Shown: piece after piece, positions 26,846 through 36,372 of the stretch
How positions within the stretch are numbered: position 1 is the stretch's first letter
Layout of the letters: the number at the start of each line of letters is the position of its first letter
Assembly: GCF_025460835.1 (NCBI RefSeq)
Contig: NZ_JAMXAY010000027.1
Location: 16,220 to 71,171, forward strand
Direction of reading: 5' to 3'
From: Parapedobacter soli
Lineage (GTDB): Bacteria; Bacteroidota; Bacteroidia; Sphingobacteriales; Sphingobacteriaceae
Length of the DNA stretch: 54,952 nucleotides
Made by a program: the position numbers and the translations under genes
The notes under the pieces: generated by a model
Told to the model about the DNA's origin: nothing
Seen by the model: the letters and a program-made list of their open reading frames with translations, nothing else
Database searches by the model: none

Positions 26846-27943
26846 TCACACCTCCCACCGTTCGCATGTTGTTAAAAACGCGTCATCCACATCCGCACCG
26901 ATGCCCGGCAGCTCGGGTAACGAAAGGCGATAACCGTCAAAACGAACCCCGTCGATAACCGGATCTTCCAGGTGACCGAGCATGCATGTGTCCATATCGA
27001 AGAACCGCACATTGGGGGCGGCGAAGGCAAAATGTACCTTAGCGGACAGCGCCAAGCGGCTTTCCAACATGCCGCCGATCATACAGGGAATCTGGTGGTC
27101 TGCTGCGGCCTGCTGAATGCGCATGGCTTCTGCAATGCCGCCGGATTTGGAGAATTTGATGTTGATGTAGTCACACGCGCCCTGTATAGCCAGCCGCTCC
27201 GCGTCACGATGGTCGTAACAGCTTTCGTCGGCCATAAGGGGGATGGTAGTTTCCTTGCGCAATCGTGGCAACAGGTGGTCGTTGTAGCTGCGCATGGGCT
27301 GCTCACAAAACTGAATATTGAATGGTTGCAGTCCACGTAATGCAGCGACCGCCTCGTGGTAGCTCCATCCTTGGTTAGCATCTATCCGGATGGATAAGGT
27401 CTCTCCTACTGCTTGCCGGATTGCCGCGATACGCTCGATATCTTCCGCTGGCTTCTTGCCGAGTTTTATCTTAAGCACGTCTGCCCCTTGGTTTTTGAAA
27501 GCCAACGCCTTGGTTGCCATGATTTCCGGACTGGCGATGCCCACGGTGATATCGGTTACAACATTCCGGGCCTCACCACCCAGGAAGCGATAGAGCGGCA
27601 TATCCGCGTGCTTGGCAGCCAGGTCATGCAGGGCCAAATCAAACGCACTTTTGATGGTGCTGTTTCGGGCCACGTACGCATCGAGTTCAGCGAGTCGCTC
27701 TGCAATAGCCAGTGGGTCTTTCCCTTTCCACAGCCGGGCGAAATCCTTTGCCAGTGCGAGGCAGGTATCTTGCGTCTCGCCTACGATCATCGGGAAAGCC
27801 GAGCATTCGCCTACGCCGTATATTCCGCTATCCGTATAGACGCGGATAAACGTATTCTGCGCATAGTCCATCGTGCCGGTAGCAATTACGAACGGTTCCA
27901 TCGGAATGCTGAACCGGTAAATCTCGGTATGGGTGATTTTCAT
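26846..27943 (-). CDS. Dipeptide epimerase (L-Ala-D/L-Glu epimerase type, enolase superfamily)
   Basis: The protein has 365 residues from the ATG at 27943 (MKITHTEIYRFSIPM); 38 more open codons upstream lack homologue-like sequence. It has the capping domain (about 1-125) and TIM barrel of the enolase superfamily. The acid/base lysines are Lys160 (KIKLGK, 158-163) and Lys266 (KFSKSGG), and the metal ligands are Asp188, Glu214 and Asp239. Asp316 and Asp318 (FFDMDTC) form the DxD pair that in this subfamily binds the dipeptide ammonium group, which favours dipeptide epimerase over muconate- or hydroxyproline-type enzymes. A role in murein peptide recycling is usual; exact specificity is inferred. 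Confidence 0.88.
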   Translation of the reverse strand: MKITHTEIYRFSIPMEPFVIATGTMDYAQNTFIRVYTDSGIYGVGECSAFPMIVGETQDTCLALAKDFARLWKGKDPLAIAERLAELDAYVARNSTIKSAFDLALHDLAAKHADMPLYRFLGGEARNVVTDITVGIASPEIMATKALAFKNQGADVLKIKLGKKPAEDIERIAAIRQAVGETLSIRIDANQGWSYHEAVAALRGLQPFNIQFCEQPMRSYNDHLLPRLRKETTIPLMADESCYDHRDAERLAIQGACDYINIKFSKSGGIAEAMRIQQAAADHQIPCMIGGMLESRLALSAKVHFAFAAPNVRFFDMDTCMLGHLEDPVIDGVRFDGYRLSLPELPGIGADVDDAFLTTCERWEV

Positions 27944-28080
27944 TTCCTTTTCAATTACAAGCCTCGAAAATAATGCTTTTATCTGAAACGCTTCCATCCA
28001 TTGTAAACCGGTTTTGTTTTTGTCATAAACATCCCCTAACAATGTCACAACAACCACCTAAAGATTACATTCGACTTCGC

Positions 28081-28088
28081 TACTTTTG
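28081..28088 (+). promoter_or_regulatory. Candidate -7 box for the DinB-family gene at 28111
   Basis: TACTTTTG matches TAnnTTTG and lies 22 nt before the ATG. No clear -33 element was seen. Confidence 0.4.
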
Positions 28089-28110
28089 GTTCAAACAAAA
28101 AAGTAAGAAT

Positions 28111-28752
28111 ATGAAAAAGCTATTGTTTCTGGGTGCCGCTTTCATGGCAATTTCATTTACGGAAAAGGAGGTGATACCCGACCCGGCACCAACTTCTATG
28201 GAAGTGGTGTCTTCCGTACAAAACGACAAGGCATTCCTGTTGGATTACTACGGTAGGACTGAAAATCAGTTGAAGCAACAGTTGGATGGCTTAAGTAGTG
28301 CGCAGCTGCAATATAAGCCCTCGGCCGACAAGTGGTCTATCAGTCAATGCGTGGAGCATATTATCAAGACGGAAAAAGCGCTCTTTGACATGGCCAAAGA
28401 AGCGCTAGCGAATTCCGCGAACCCGGAACGGAGAGACGAAGTAAAGGTAACGGACCAACAACTTATCGATGGCATCATCGACCGGAGCCATAAGGCTGAA
28501 GCGCCGGCTGAACTGACTGGTGAAGGAGCTTATACCGATGCGGAGACAGCGATGGTTGATTTCCGGACACAACGGGCCGAGATTCTATCATACCTCGAAA
28601 GTGTCTCGGTCGACGATCTGCGGAACCATATTTCAGACTCACCGTTTGGGCCTGTCGATGCATACCACTCGATGTTATTCATTGCTGGACATACCGCTCG
28701 GCATACCCTCCAGATAGAAGAAGTGAAAGCAAATCCGGCTTTTCCGAGGTAG
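28111..28752 (+). CDS. DinB-family putative metal-dependent hydrolase, possibly exported
   Basis: The protein has 213 residues from the ATG at 28111; the frame is open further upstream but the extension is low-quality sequence. The start MKKLLFLGAAFMAIS looks like a signal peptide, unusual for a DinB protein. The four-helix DinB fold follows, with metal-ligand candidates His in QCVEHIIKTEK and His/His in IAGHTARHTLQ. Such proteins include thiol transferases that use bacillithiol or similar cofactors, but the substrate here is unknown. It stands alone, divergent from the epimerase. Confidence 0.88.
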   Translation: MKKLLFLGAAFMAISFTEKEVIPDPAPTSMEVVSSVQNDKAFLLDYYGRTENQLKQQLDGLSSAQLQYKPSADKWSISQCVEHIIKTEKALFDMAKEALANSANPERRDEVKVTDQQLIDGIIDRSHKAEAPAELTGEGAYTDAETAMVDFRTQRAEILSYLESVSVDDLRNHISDSPFGPVDAYHSMLFIAGHTARHTLQIEEVKANPAFPR

Positions 28753-28775
28753 CCATCCGCGGCGAGGGTTAATGT

Positions 28776-28852
28776 GGAAAACCTAACCTGTATCAGCCAC
28801 AGCCATTTGGAATCCTGATGCCAGCCCCAATTGGCTAAGGTTAGGCTTTTCC
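28776..28852 (+). other. 77-nt branched stem-loop structure upstream of dnaE
   Basis: The outer stem pairs 28776-28788 (GGAAAACCTAACC) with 28839-28852 (GGTTAGGCTTTTCC): 13 base pairs with one bulged C. Inside it are two arms: ATCAG (28792-28796) with CTGAT (28815-28819), and GCCA (28820-28823) with TGGC (28832-28835). This gives a three-way junction in the 162-nt gap between the DinB gene and dnaE. No T-run follows on either strand, so it is not a plain terminator. It could be a 5'-leader regulatory element of dnaE, a small RNA or a repeat copy. The strand is a guess. Confidence 0.45.
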
Positions 28853-28914
28853 GTCAAAAAACCATAAGTTTGTTTGGGTATTTTCTATCCAATCAGGTTT
28901 TTTTGAGGAAAGCG

Positions 28915-31900
28915 ATGTATTTAATTTTTGATACCGAAACTACCGGTCTCCCCAAGCGTTGGGACGCACCGGTTACCGATACAGATAACTGGCCACGTTG
29001 TATTCAAATTGCTTGGCAGCTGCACGATGCGATGGGCAAACTTGTTGAGCACCAAAGCTACTTGGTTAAACCGGACGGGTTTAATATCCCATTTGATGCG
29101 GAACGAATACATGGCATTTGCACCGAACTTGCGGACGAGCAGGGAGAATCCTTAGCCGATGTGTTGCAAAAATTCAATGAGGTGCTAGCCAAAGCCAAAT
29201 TCGTTGTGGGCCAAAACATTGGGTTTGACATCAACATTATGGGATGTGAGTTCCACCGGTTCGGCATCGATTCGCCACTGTCTCATTTGCCGGTGCTCGA
29301 TACCTGTACAGAAATCACAGCCGAACTGCTCAGAATACCTGGCGGACGGGGAGGAAAATTCAAACTGCCAAACCTCACTGAGCTACACCAATATCTTTTT
29401 GGGACGCCTTTTGCTGAAGCCCATAACGCGACAGCCGACGTAGAGGCTACCACGCGCTGTTTCCTCGAATTGGTAAAGCGGGAGGTTTTCACGGCTGGGG
29501 ATCTGCAGGTAGACTCCGGCTATTTTGTCGAATTCCGCGAGCGGAACCCGAAGCCTATCGAACCGATCGGCCTCAGCCACGTTAACCTCAAAGCAGCATC
29601 AGAGGAAATCCGCAAGCGGCAGCAAGGCTCACAGCGGACAGCCATTCCCACGCAAGATTTGGAAGCTAACAGGCGGGATATGGCGGCGGTAGACTTTGTG
29701 CACTTGCACAACCATACCCAGTTTTCTGTTTTGCAGTCCACCATTTCCGTGAACAGCTTGGTGAAAGCCGCTGCCGGCCATAGGATGCCGGCCGTAGCAA
29801 TTACTGACCACGGCAACATGATGGGTGCTTTCCAATTCGTCAGTGCCATACTGAACCACAATAAAGGGGCTGAGGCCAAAAATAAAGCGGCGACTGAAGC
29901 GGGTGAAACACCCACAGAAACTATAATCAAGCCAATTGTGGGATGTGAATTTTACGTATGTGAGGACCATACCGACAAATCTAGGAAGGACAATGGCTAC
30001 CAGCTCGTTTTCCTAGCAAAAAACAAAAGAGGTTATCACAACCTTGCCAAAATGGCTTCCATTGCTTACACAAAGGGGTTTTATTACGTACCCCGAATCG
30101 ACAAGACTGTTATTGAGCAGTATAAAGAGGGAATCATTGTACTATCGGGCAATCTATATGGCGAAGTTCCCAGTAAACTGCTCAACATGGGTGAGAACCA
30201 AGCTGAAGAAGCCTTGGTTTGGTGGAAAGATACTTTTGGCGCCGATTTCTACATCGAGGTGATGCGGCACGGCCAAGAAGATGAGGACCGCGTAAACGAG
30301 AGCCTTGTGGCGCTGGCTAGGAAACATGACGTAAAATTTGTTGCAACCAATAACACATATTATATTGATAAGGCTGACGCCCATGCGCATGATATATTGC
30401 TTTGTGTAAAAGACGGTGAGAAACTTGCCACTCCGAAAGGCCGGGGCCGGGGCTTCCGTTTCGGGCTACCCAACAACGAGTATTATTTTAAGTCGGGCGA
30501 GGAAATGAAAAAAACATTTGAGGATCTCCCCGAAGCAATCATCAACATTCAGGAAATAACCGACAAAATAGAGCCTTACTCCCTTTACCGGGATGTATTG
30601 CTTCCCAAATTTGAAATACCGGATGAGTTTCAGGTAGCCGAAGACCTGCAGGATGGCGGTAAGCGAGGTGAGAACAACTATTTGCGCCACCTTACGTATG
30701 TGGGTGCTGAAAAACGCTACCCTACCATCACACCCGAAATCCGTGAACGTTTGGATTTTGAACTGGCAACGATCGAGCGCACCGGATACCCCGGATACTT
30801 TTTAATTGTACAGGATTTTATCGCTGCGGCCCGTGATATGGGTGTGTCGGTAGGACCGGGCCGCGGCTCTGCCGCCGGCTCGGCCGTAGCATATTGCCTC
30901 GGCATCACCAATATCGACCCGATTGCCTATGATTTGCTTTTCGAACGGTTCCTTAACCCTGATCGTATCTCGATGCCCGATATCGACATCGATTTCGACG
31001 ACGAGGGACGCGGGCGTGTGATGGAATACGTGATCAATAAATATGGTGCAAATCAAGTGGCCCAGATCATCACCTACGGCACCATGGCTGCGAAATCGTC
31101 TATCCGCGACACCGCTCGGGTGTTGGATCTCCCCCTGTTTGAAGCCGACAAAATTGCAAAGCTCATCCCTAACCTAAAACTCAACAAAATCTTCAACATG
31201 GATGCCAAAGCACTTAGAAGTGCGCTCCGCGGAGATGAAATGGAAAACGTGCAGCAACTAGTATCCATGGCAGAGGGAAAGGGACTTGAGGCCGAAACAA
31301 TTCGCCAAGCAAAGGTACTGGAGGGCTCACTCCGGAATACAGGTATCCATGCATGTGGGGTCATCATCACGCCTGACGATATCACGAACTTTGTCCCGGT
31401 GGCCACGGCGAAAGATTCCGATCTGTATGTAACTCAGTTTGACAATGCGGTGGTGGAAAGTGCAGGTTTACTCAAAATGGACTTCTTGGGGCTCAAAACC
31501 CTCACCCTTATCAAAGATACCGTAAAAATAGTCAAACACCGCCACGGTATACAGCTTAACCCTGACGAGTTCCCGATAGACGACCTGCAAACTTATGAGC
31601 TTTTCCAGCGCGGCGAGACAGTCGGGATTTTCCAGTATGAGTCGCCAGGTATGCAGAAACACATGAAGGAACTGAAACCGACGGTATTCGGAGACCTTAT
31701 TGCGATGAACGCACTATACCGCCCGGGCCCTATGGAGTATATACCGAGTTTCATCCGCCGCAAACACGGCCAGGAGCCAATTACTTACGATCTAGATGCT
31801 TGTGAGGAATACCTGAAAGAGACCTACGGCATAACGGTATACCAAGAGCAGGTGATGTTGCTTTCGCAAAAATTAGCGGGCTTCACGAAAGGTGAAGCCG

Positions 31901-33345
31901 ACGTACTACGTAAAGCGATGGGCAAAAAGCAACGGGATGTACTGGATAAAATGAAGCCGAAATTCATCGAGCAGGCTGCAGCAAACGGACACCCCGAAAA
32001 AGTGCTCGAGAAAATATGGAAAGACTGGGAAGCATTCGCTAGCTATGCTTTCAATAAATCGCACTCCACCTGTTATGCGTGGGTGGCTTATCAAACAGCA
32101 TACCTAAAAGCCCACTATCCAGCAGAATACATGGCAGCCGTACTTTCTAACAACATGAACGATATCAAACAGGTGACGTTCTTCATGGAAGAGTGCAAAC
32201 GGATGGGTCTACAGGTATTGGGGCCAGACGTCAACGAATCCTACTACAAATTCACCGTAAACAACCAAGGAGCCATCCGCTTCGGTATGGGCGCTGTCAA
32301 AGGCGTGGGTGCCGGTGCCGTGGATACCATTGTGGAAAACCGCAAAAACAAGCCATATGTTTCTATCTTTGATTTAGCCCGGCGGATTGACTTACGCGCT
32401 GCCAACAAAAAGGCGCTTGAAAGCTTGGTCTATGCTGGCGGGTTCGATTGTTTTGGGGATACCCACCGCGCACAATACTTCCATACAGATGGTGATGGCG
32501 TTACCGTCTTGGAAAAATCGTTAAAATACGGCACCAAATACCGTGAAAGTGAAAACTCTGCCCAGGTAAGCCTATTTGGAAGTGGCAGCGCTGTGGAAAT
32601 ACCCGAACCTACCCTTCCCCATTGTGCGGAATGGGGTTTGATTGAGAAGCTTAAGTATGAAAAGGAGGTCATCGGTATTTACCTCACCAGCCACCCGCTG
32701 GATAACTATCGCTTTGAAATCACCCATTTCTGCCAGCACCCTGTTAAGCTACTCACCTTAATCGATGAGGTTAAGCAAGCTGAAGTGGCAGAGGAGATAC
32801 GAGAAGAGTTCAACAAAATAAAAAATCGTGAACTGACGATTGGCGGTATGTTTACAATGGCCAGCCACCGGATTACCAAAAACGGAAAGCCTTATGGCTT
32901 GGTAACGATAGAAGATTATTCAGATTCTTATGAATTGGCCTTTTTCGGTGATGAATACGTGAAAATGAAAGGCTACCTCAATGAGGGGTATTTCGTGCAG
33001 CTTCGCGGAGTAATCACTGAACTGTACCGCAAAACGGGCAATTGGGGATTTGAGGTAAAAAGCATACAACTGCTCTCAGACTTACGTGATAAACTCACGA
33101 AAAGCCTGACCATACAGGTGCCCCTTCATGAGTTGAATGAAGGTTTCGTTGACCGTATACAAAAACTTGTCAATACTAATATCGAGCAGCACGAAAATAA
33201 AACCTGCCGACTACGGTTTGCCATCCGCGATATGGAGTCGGAAATCAGTATCGAAATGCCCTCTAAAGAATTGAGAATCAGCCCAAGCAATGACTTTATT
33301 GAAACACTTACCAAGATAAACGGTGTCCATTACAAGTTAAATTAA
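28915..33345 (+). CDS. dnaE: DNA polymerase III alpha subunit with fused N-terminal 3'-5' exonuclease
   Basis: This is the replicative polymerase catalytic subunit. It has 1476 residues from the ATG at 28915 (MYLIFDTETTG); 28 upstream open codons were rejected because the exonuclease fold begins at the chosen Met. Residues 1-190 are a DEDDh exonuclease (DTE at 6-8, NIGFDINI, and HNATADVEAT with the His...Asp motif), giving proofreading in cis. A PHP domain starts at His263-Leu-His-Asn-His267. The palm has GPGRGSAAGSAVAYCLG and PDIDIDF with Asp689/691/693. The fingers, helix-hairpin-helix region and an OB domain (about 1300-1400, LTIGGMFTMASHRI) follow. All catalytic residues are present. The gene is probably monocistronic; trxA follows with its own promoter. 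Confidence 0.98.
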   Translation: MYLIFDTETTGLPKRWDAPVTDTDNWPRCIQIAWQLHDAMGKLVEHQSYLVKPDGFNIPFDAERIHGICTELADEQGESLADVLQKFNEVLAKAKFVVGQNIGFDINIMGCEFHRFGIDSPLSHLPVLDTCTEITAELLRIPGGRGGKFKLPNLTELHQYLFGTPFAEAHNATADVEATTRCFLELVKREVFTAGDLQVDSGYFVEFRERNPKPIEPIGLSHVNLKAASEEIRKRQQGSQRTAIPTQDLEANRRDMAAVDFVHLHNHTQFSVLQSTISVNSLVKAAAGHRMPAVAITDHGNMMGAFQFVSAILNHNKGAEAKNKAATEAGETPTETIIKPIVGCEFYVCEDHTDKSRKDNGYQLVFLAKNKRGYHNLAKMASIAYTKGFYYVPRIDKTVIEQYKEGIIVLSGNLYGEVPSKLLNMGENQAEEALVWWKDTFGADFYIEVMRHGQEDEDRVNESLVALARKHDVKFVATNNTYYIDKADAHAHDILLCVKDGEKLATPKGRGRGFRFGLPNNEYYFKSGEEMKKTFEDLPEAIINIQEITDKIEPYSLYRDVLLPKFEIPDEFQVAEDLQDGGKRGENNYLRHLTYVGAEKRYPTITPEIRERLDFELATIERTGYPGYFLIVQDFIAAARDMGVSVGPGRGSAAGSAVAYCLGITNIDPIAYDLLFERFLNPDRISMPDIDIDFDDEGRGRVMEYVINKYGANQVAQIITYGTMAAKSSIRDTARVLDLPLFEADKIAKLIPNLKLNKIFNMDAKALRSALRGDEMENVQQLVSMAEGKGLEAETIRQAKVLEGSLRNTGIHACGVIITPDDITNFVPVATAKDSDLYVTQFDNAVVESAGLLKMDFLGLKTLTLIKDTVKIVKHRHGIQLNPDEFPIDDLQTYELFQRGETVGIFQYESPGMQKHMKELKPTVFGDLIAMNALYRPGPMEYIPSFIRRKHGQEPITYDLDACEEYLKETYGITVYQEQVMLLSQKLAGFTKGEADVLRKAMGKKQRDVLDKMKPKFIEQAAANGHPEKVLEKIWKDWEAFASYAFNKSHSTCYAWVAYQTAYLKAHYPAEYMAAVLSNNMNDIKQVTFFMEECKRMGLQVLGPDVNESYYKFTVNNQGAIRFGMGAVKGVGAGAVDTIVENRKNKPYVSIFDLARRIDLRAANKKALESLVYAGGFDCFGDTHRAQYFHTDGDGVTVLEKSLKYGTKYRESENSAQVSLFGSGSAVEIPEPTLPHCAEWGLIEKLKYEKEVIGIYLTSHPLDNYRFEITHFCQHPVKLLTLIDEVKQAEVAEEIREEFNKIKNRELTIGGMFTMASHRITKNGKPYGLVTIEDYSDSYELAFFGDEYVKMKGYLNEGYFVQLRGVITELYRKTGNWGFEVKSIQLLSDLRDKLTKSLTIQVPLHELNEGFVDRIQKLVNTNIEQHENKTCRLRFAIRDMESEISIEMPSKELRISPSNDFIETLTKINGVHYKLN

Positions 33346-33367
33346 TGTCAGATTGTCAGGATTTGTC

Positions 33368-33397
33368 TTTTGGTAACCATTTTGATGGTTACCTTTG
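33368..33397 (+). promoter_or_regulatory. Candidate trxA promoter
   Basis: TACCTTTG at 33390-33397 matches the -7 consensus, and TTTTG at 33368-33372 can serve as the -33 element with a 17-bp spacer. This leaves a leader of about 75 nt before trxA. Confidence 0.5.
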
Positions 33398-33478
33398 TAG
33401 AATATGTGCTTATAGGCTGTGGCTATAAGCAAAATAAAGAGGCAAATAACAGAAGCGAAACTATAACGACTCAACATC

Positions 33479-33796
33479 ATGACATTAGAAATCACTGACA
33501 GTAACTTTGACGAGGTTGTTCTCCAATCAGAAAAGCCGGTATTGGTAGACTTTTGGGCGGAGTGGTGCGGCCCTTGCCGTATGGTGGGGCCCATTGTGGA
33601 GGAATTAGCGAGCGAATACGATGGCAAAGCTGTTGTAGGCAAAGTAAATGTTGATTACAATCCCGATATTTCGGTCAAGTATGGTATCCGTAACATCCCG
33701 GCACTACTGTTCTTCAAAGACGGCCAGATAGTAGACAAACAAATAGGTGCAGTACCCAAATCCGCATTGGCAGAAAAATTGGCTAAACAACTTTAG
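33479..33796 (+). CDS. trxA: Thioredoxin
   Basis: This is a cytoplasmic disulfide reductase of standard length (105 residues). The active site WCGPCR has Cys30 and Cys33, preceded by VLVDFWAE, and the cis-proline loop is RNIPALLFFKDG. There is no signal peptide. It has its own promoter candidate and is followed by a strong hairpin terminator, so it is a single-gene unit between dnaE and rpoN. Confidence 0.98.
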   Translation: MTLEITDSNFDEVVLQSEKPVLVDFWAEWCGPCRMVGPIVEELASEYDGKAVVGKVNVDYNPDISVKYGIRNIPALLFFKDGQIVDKQIGAVPKSALAEKLAKQL

Positions 33797-33820
33797 GGCA
33801 ACAATCGGCCTACTAACACT

Positions 33821-33866
33821 AACAAGGCCCGTGGTTGGATAACCACGGGCCTTGTTGTTTCATTTT
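33821..33866 (+). terminator. Rho-independent terminator of trxA
   Basis: AACAAGGCCCGTGGTT (33821-33836) and AACCACGGGCCTTGTT (33841-33856) form a perfect 16-bp stem around GGAT, followed by GTTTCATTTT. It begins 24 nt after the trxA stop. Confidence 0.93.
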
Positions 33867-33924
33867 GAATGGTAATCTATTTAGGTTTCCTGTATTTTCT
33901 GTATGTTTGTGAAGTATTTTAATT

Positions 33925-35394
33925 ATGCTCAAACAGACTTTACAACAGAAGCTACTGCAGAAACTTTCACCGCAGCAAATCCAGTTCATCAAATTGCTGC
34001 AGGTTCCAACTGTTTCGTTGGATACGCGTATCAAGGAGGAGCTCGAAGAAAACCCCGCGTTGGAAGACATCAGCTTAGCCAACATGAATGAGCCCGTAGA
34101 GGAATACCCCGACAAAGACCCAGACGACACTTTCAATGAGGACGACCAACCTGGCGAACTTGATGAATTCAATGTGGAAGATTACCTACAGAATGATGAT
34201 ATCGGTGATTATGGATCGGGACAAGGTGGCGGCGATGATGACGATGACCGTAAGGAGATCCCGATAGCTGTGCAAAATTCCTTTTTTGAGAACCTACAAC
34301 AACAACTCGACCTATTGGCCTTGTCTGATAAGGACTTCCTTATCGGACAGCAGATTATCGGCAGCTTGGATGACGACGGATACCTTCGGCGACCAATATC
34401 CTCATTGATTGATGACTTGGCTTTTGCCCAGAACATCATCGCCGAAGAAGACGAAGTAGCGGAAGTACTTAGAATCATTCAAGAATTTGACCCACCGGGT
34501 ATAGGTGCCCGCGACTTACAGGAATGCTTGCTCATCCAACTTAGAAAGAAGGACCAAGAAAACCCAGCCATACAAAAGGCTATAAATATCGTTGAAAACC
34601 ATCTCGACGAGTTTACTAAGAAGCACTACGATAAGCTAGAACGTGCTCTCAGTGTCGATTCAGAGGAACTCAAAGAGATCGTCAACGAGATCCTTAAGCT
34701 CAACCCGAAGCCAGGCGATTCCGGTGCCGTGGCCGGCAAACAGTTGCATATTATCCCCGATTTCCATATCACCAACAATGATGGTGTGCTGCATCTTACA
34801 CTAAACGCTCGGAATGCACCTGAACTGCGCGTAAGCCGCTCGTATCAGGAAATGTTCGACCATTATGATAAAGCAGCACAAAAAGATAAGAAAATGAAGG
34901 AGGCCGTCCAGTTTGTCAAACAAAAACTAGACTCGGCCAAATGGTTCATCGATGCGATTAAACAGCGCCAACAGACGTTGCTCAAAACGATGAATGCTAT
35001 CATGAACTACCAATATGAATATTTTCTCACCGGCGATGAGCGCAAGCTCAAGCCAATGATCTTGAAGGATATAGCTGACCGGATAGATATGGACATCTCC
35101 ACGGTTTCTAGGGTAGCCAATTCGAAATATGTTCAAACGGAGTTTGGCACGTTCCTATTGAAATCATTTTTTTCAGAGGCCATACAAACCGATAGCGGTG
35201 AGGAAGTATCTAACAAGGAAGTAAAAAAGATACTGGAGGAGTGTATCTCAAAAGAAAACAAACGGAAGCCACTGGCCGATGAAAAGCTCACCGAAATTTT
35301 GAAGGAAAAGGGATATACGATCGCCCGCCGTACGGTGGCTAAATACCGGGAAGCCATGGGAATTCCCGTGGCGCGATTGAGAAAAGAGTTGTAA
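33925..35394 (+). CDS. rpoN: RNA polymerase sigma-54 factor
   Basis: Sigma-54 recognises -24/-12 promoters and needs an AAA+ activator. The protein has 489 residues. The N-terminal activator-interacting region is Gln/Leu-rich (LKQTLQQKLLQKLSPQQIQF, followed by ELEENPALE), an acidic linker covers about 45-110, the core-binding domain follows, and the C-terminal DNA-binding domain contains the RpoN box ARRTVAKYRE (467-476). It is therefore complete. No enhancer-binding protein is encoded in the window. Confidence 0.98.
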   Translation: MLKQTLQQKLLQKLSPQQIQFIKLLQVPTVSLDTRIKEELEENPALEDISLANMNEPVEEYPDKDPDDTFNEDDQPGELDEFNVEDYLQNDDIGDYGSGQGGGDDDDDRKEIPIAVQNSFFENLQQQLDLLALSDKDFLIGQQIIGSLDDDGYLRRPISSLIDDLAFAQNIIAEEDEVAEVLRIIQEFDPPGIGARDLQECLLIQLRKKDQENPAIQKAINIVENHLDEFTKKHYDKLERALSVDSEELKEIVNEILKLNPKPGDSGAVAGKQLHIIPDFHITNNDGVLHLTLNARNAPELRVSRSYQEMFDHYDKAAQKDKKMKEAVQFVKQKLDSAKWFIDAIKQRQQTLLKTMNAIMNYQYEYFLTGDERKLKPMILKDIADRIDMDISTVSRVANSKYVQTEFGTFLLKSFFSEAIQTDSGEEVSNKEVKKILEECISKENKRKPLADEKLTEILKEKGYTIARRTVAKYREAMGIPVARLRKEL

Positions 35395-35440
35395 TGATTT
35401 AACATTTGATGAAAACCGCTAATATATAAATCCATTAAAT

Positions 35441-36304
35441 ATGATAAACAATTCATTTCTAATTGCTGCAGTTGCCATACTATCTCTGTCGAGCTGTGGA
35501 GGCAACCAAAAGGGAGACACCATAACTACCAAGTCTCCAGAACTGACTCAGGTATGGAAAAGCGACACAATATTTACCGGTTCAGAATCGACCCTATATG
35601 ACCCTTCTGCCGATATTATATACGTATCGAATGGGAATACCAAGGCGGGAGAAAAAGACAACGACGGGTTTATCTCTGTAATCAATACGGACGGCACCAT
35701 CCGTGAACTGCGGTGGGTGGAGGGTAATCTTCACGCGCCGAAAGGGATGGCGATTCTCGATGGCAAACTGTACGTAACTGACATTGATGAGGTCAAAGTT
35801 ATTGAGATCGCATCTGCTTCTATCGAAAAAACGATTCCTGTAGAGGGGGCCGTGTTTTTGAATGATGTTGCGACAGATGGGCAACAAGTGTATTTTTCTG
35901 ACACTCGCGCGGGTACCATTTACGCCATGGCCTCAGACGGGAGCTACCGTATCATATCGGAGAATGCCGGCGTGAACGGATTGGAGTGCCATAATGGACA
36001 TCTGTATGCACTGGATGGTGAAGGGCTAAAGAAGTTCAGCAACGACGGCGAATATAGCGCGGAAGTAATCAACACGGAGGTGACAGGCGGTGATGGTTTG
36101 GTAATCCTCAATGACAGCACTTTTGTAGCCAGCAGGTGGCATGGTGAAATCTTTTTCATCCGCGGCAGCGAAACAACCGTGTTGCTCGATACGAAGGCTG
36201 ACGAGTCCAATACGGCTGATATCGGTTTTGTACCCAACCAGAAATTGGTTATTGTACCGACTTTTCTCAAAAACGAGGTTGCTGCATACCAACTGGTTTA
36301 CTAG
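35441..36304 (+). CDS. SMP-30/gluconolactonase-like beta-propeller lipoprotein
   Basis: The protein has 287 residues. The signal peptide ends in the lipobox SLSSC (Cys19), so it should be anchored in an envelope membrane. The mature part is a six-bladed propeller-like repeat, with blades such as LHAPKGMAILDGKLYVTDID, VFLNDVATDGQQVYFSDTR and VNGLECHNGHLYALDGEG, typical of SMP-30/LRE-like or NHL-type folds. Catalysis cannot be deduced; a lactonase or a binding role is possible. It follows rpoN after 46 nt and precedes aguB, which has its own -7 box. Confidence 0.85.
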   Translation: MINNSFLIAAVAILSLSSCGGNQKGDTITTKSPELTQVWKSDTIFTGSESTLYDPSADIIYVSNGNTKAGEKDNDGFISVINTDGTIRELRWVEGNLHAPKGMAILDGKLYVTDIDEVKVIEIASASIEKTIPVEGAVFLNDVATDGQQVYFSDTRAGTIYAMASDGSYRIISENAGVNGLECHNGHLYALDGEGLKKFSNDGEYSAEVINTEVTGGDGLVILNDSTFVASRWHGEIFFIRGSETTVLLDTKADESNTADIGFVPNQKLVIVPTFLKNEVAAYQLVY

Positions 36305-36341
36305 GCTATCAGTCCTCCTTTTTTACTGTTGTAATTAGTCG

Positions 36342-36349
36342 TACCTTTG
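36342..36349 (+). promoter_or_regulatory. Candidate -7 box of the aguB-aguA-porin unit
   Basis: TACCTTTG lies 23 nt before the aguB ATG. A T-run at the -33 position (about 36319-36324) is a partial match to the TTTG element. Confidence 0.5.
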
Positions 36350-36372
36350 CGCCGATAAAGAAGGAATACATT

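Noticed and set aside
28831-28914. 28-codon N-terminal extension of DnaE
   Set aside because: It runs through the 3' part of the branched stem-loop structure, and the exonuclease domain begins immediately at the ATG at 28915.
34209-34478. Minus-strand frame rich in serine inside rpoN
   Set aside because: It is the antisense image of the acidic linker of sigma-54.
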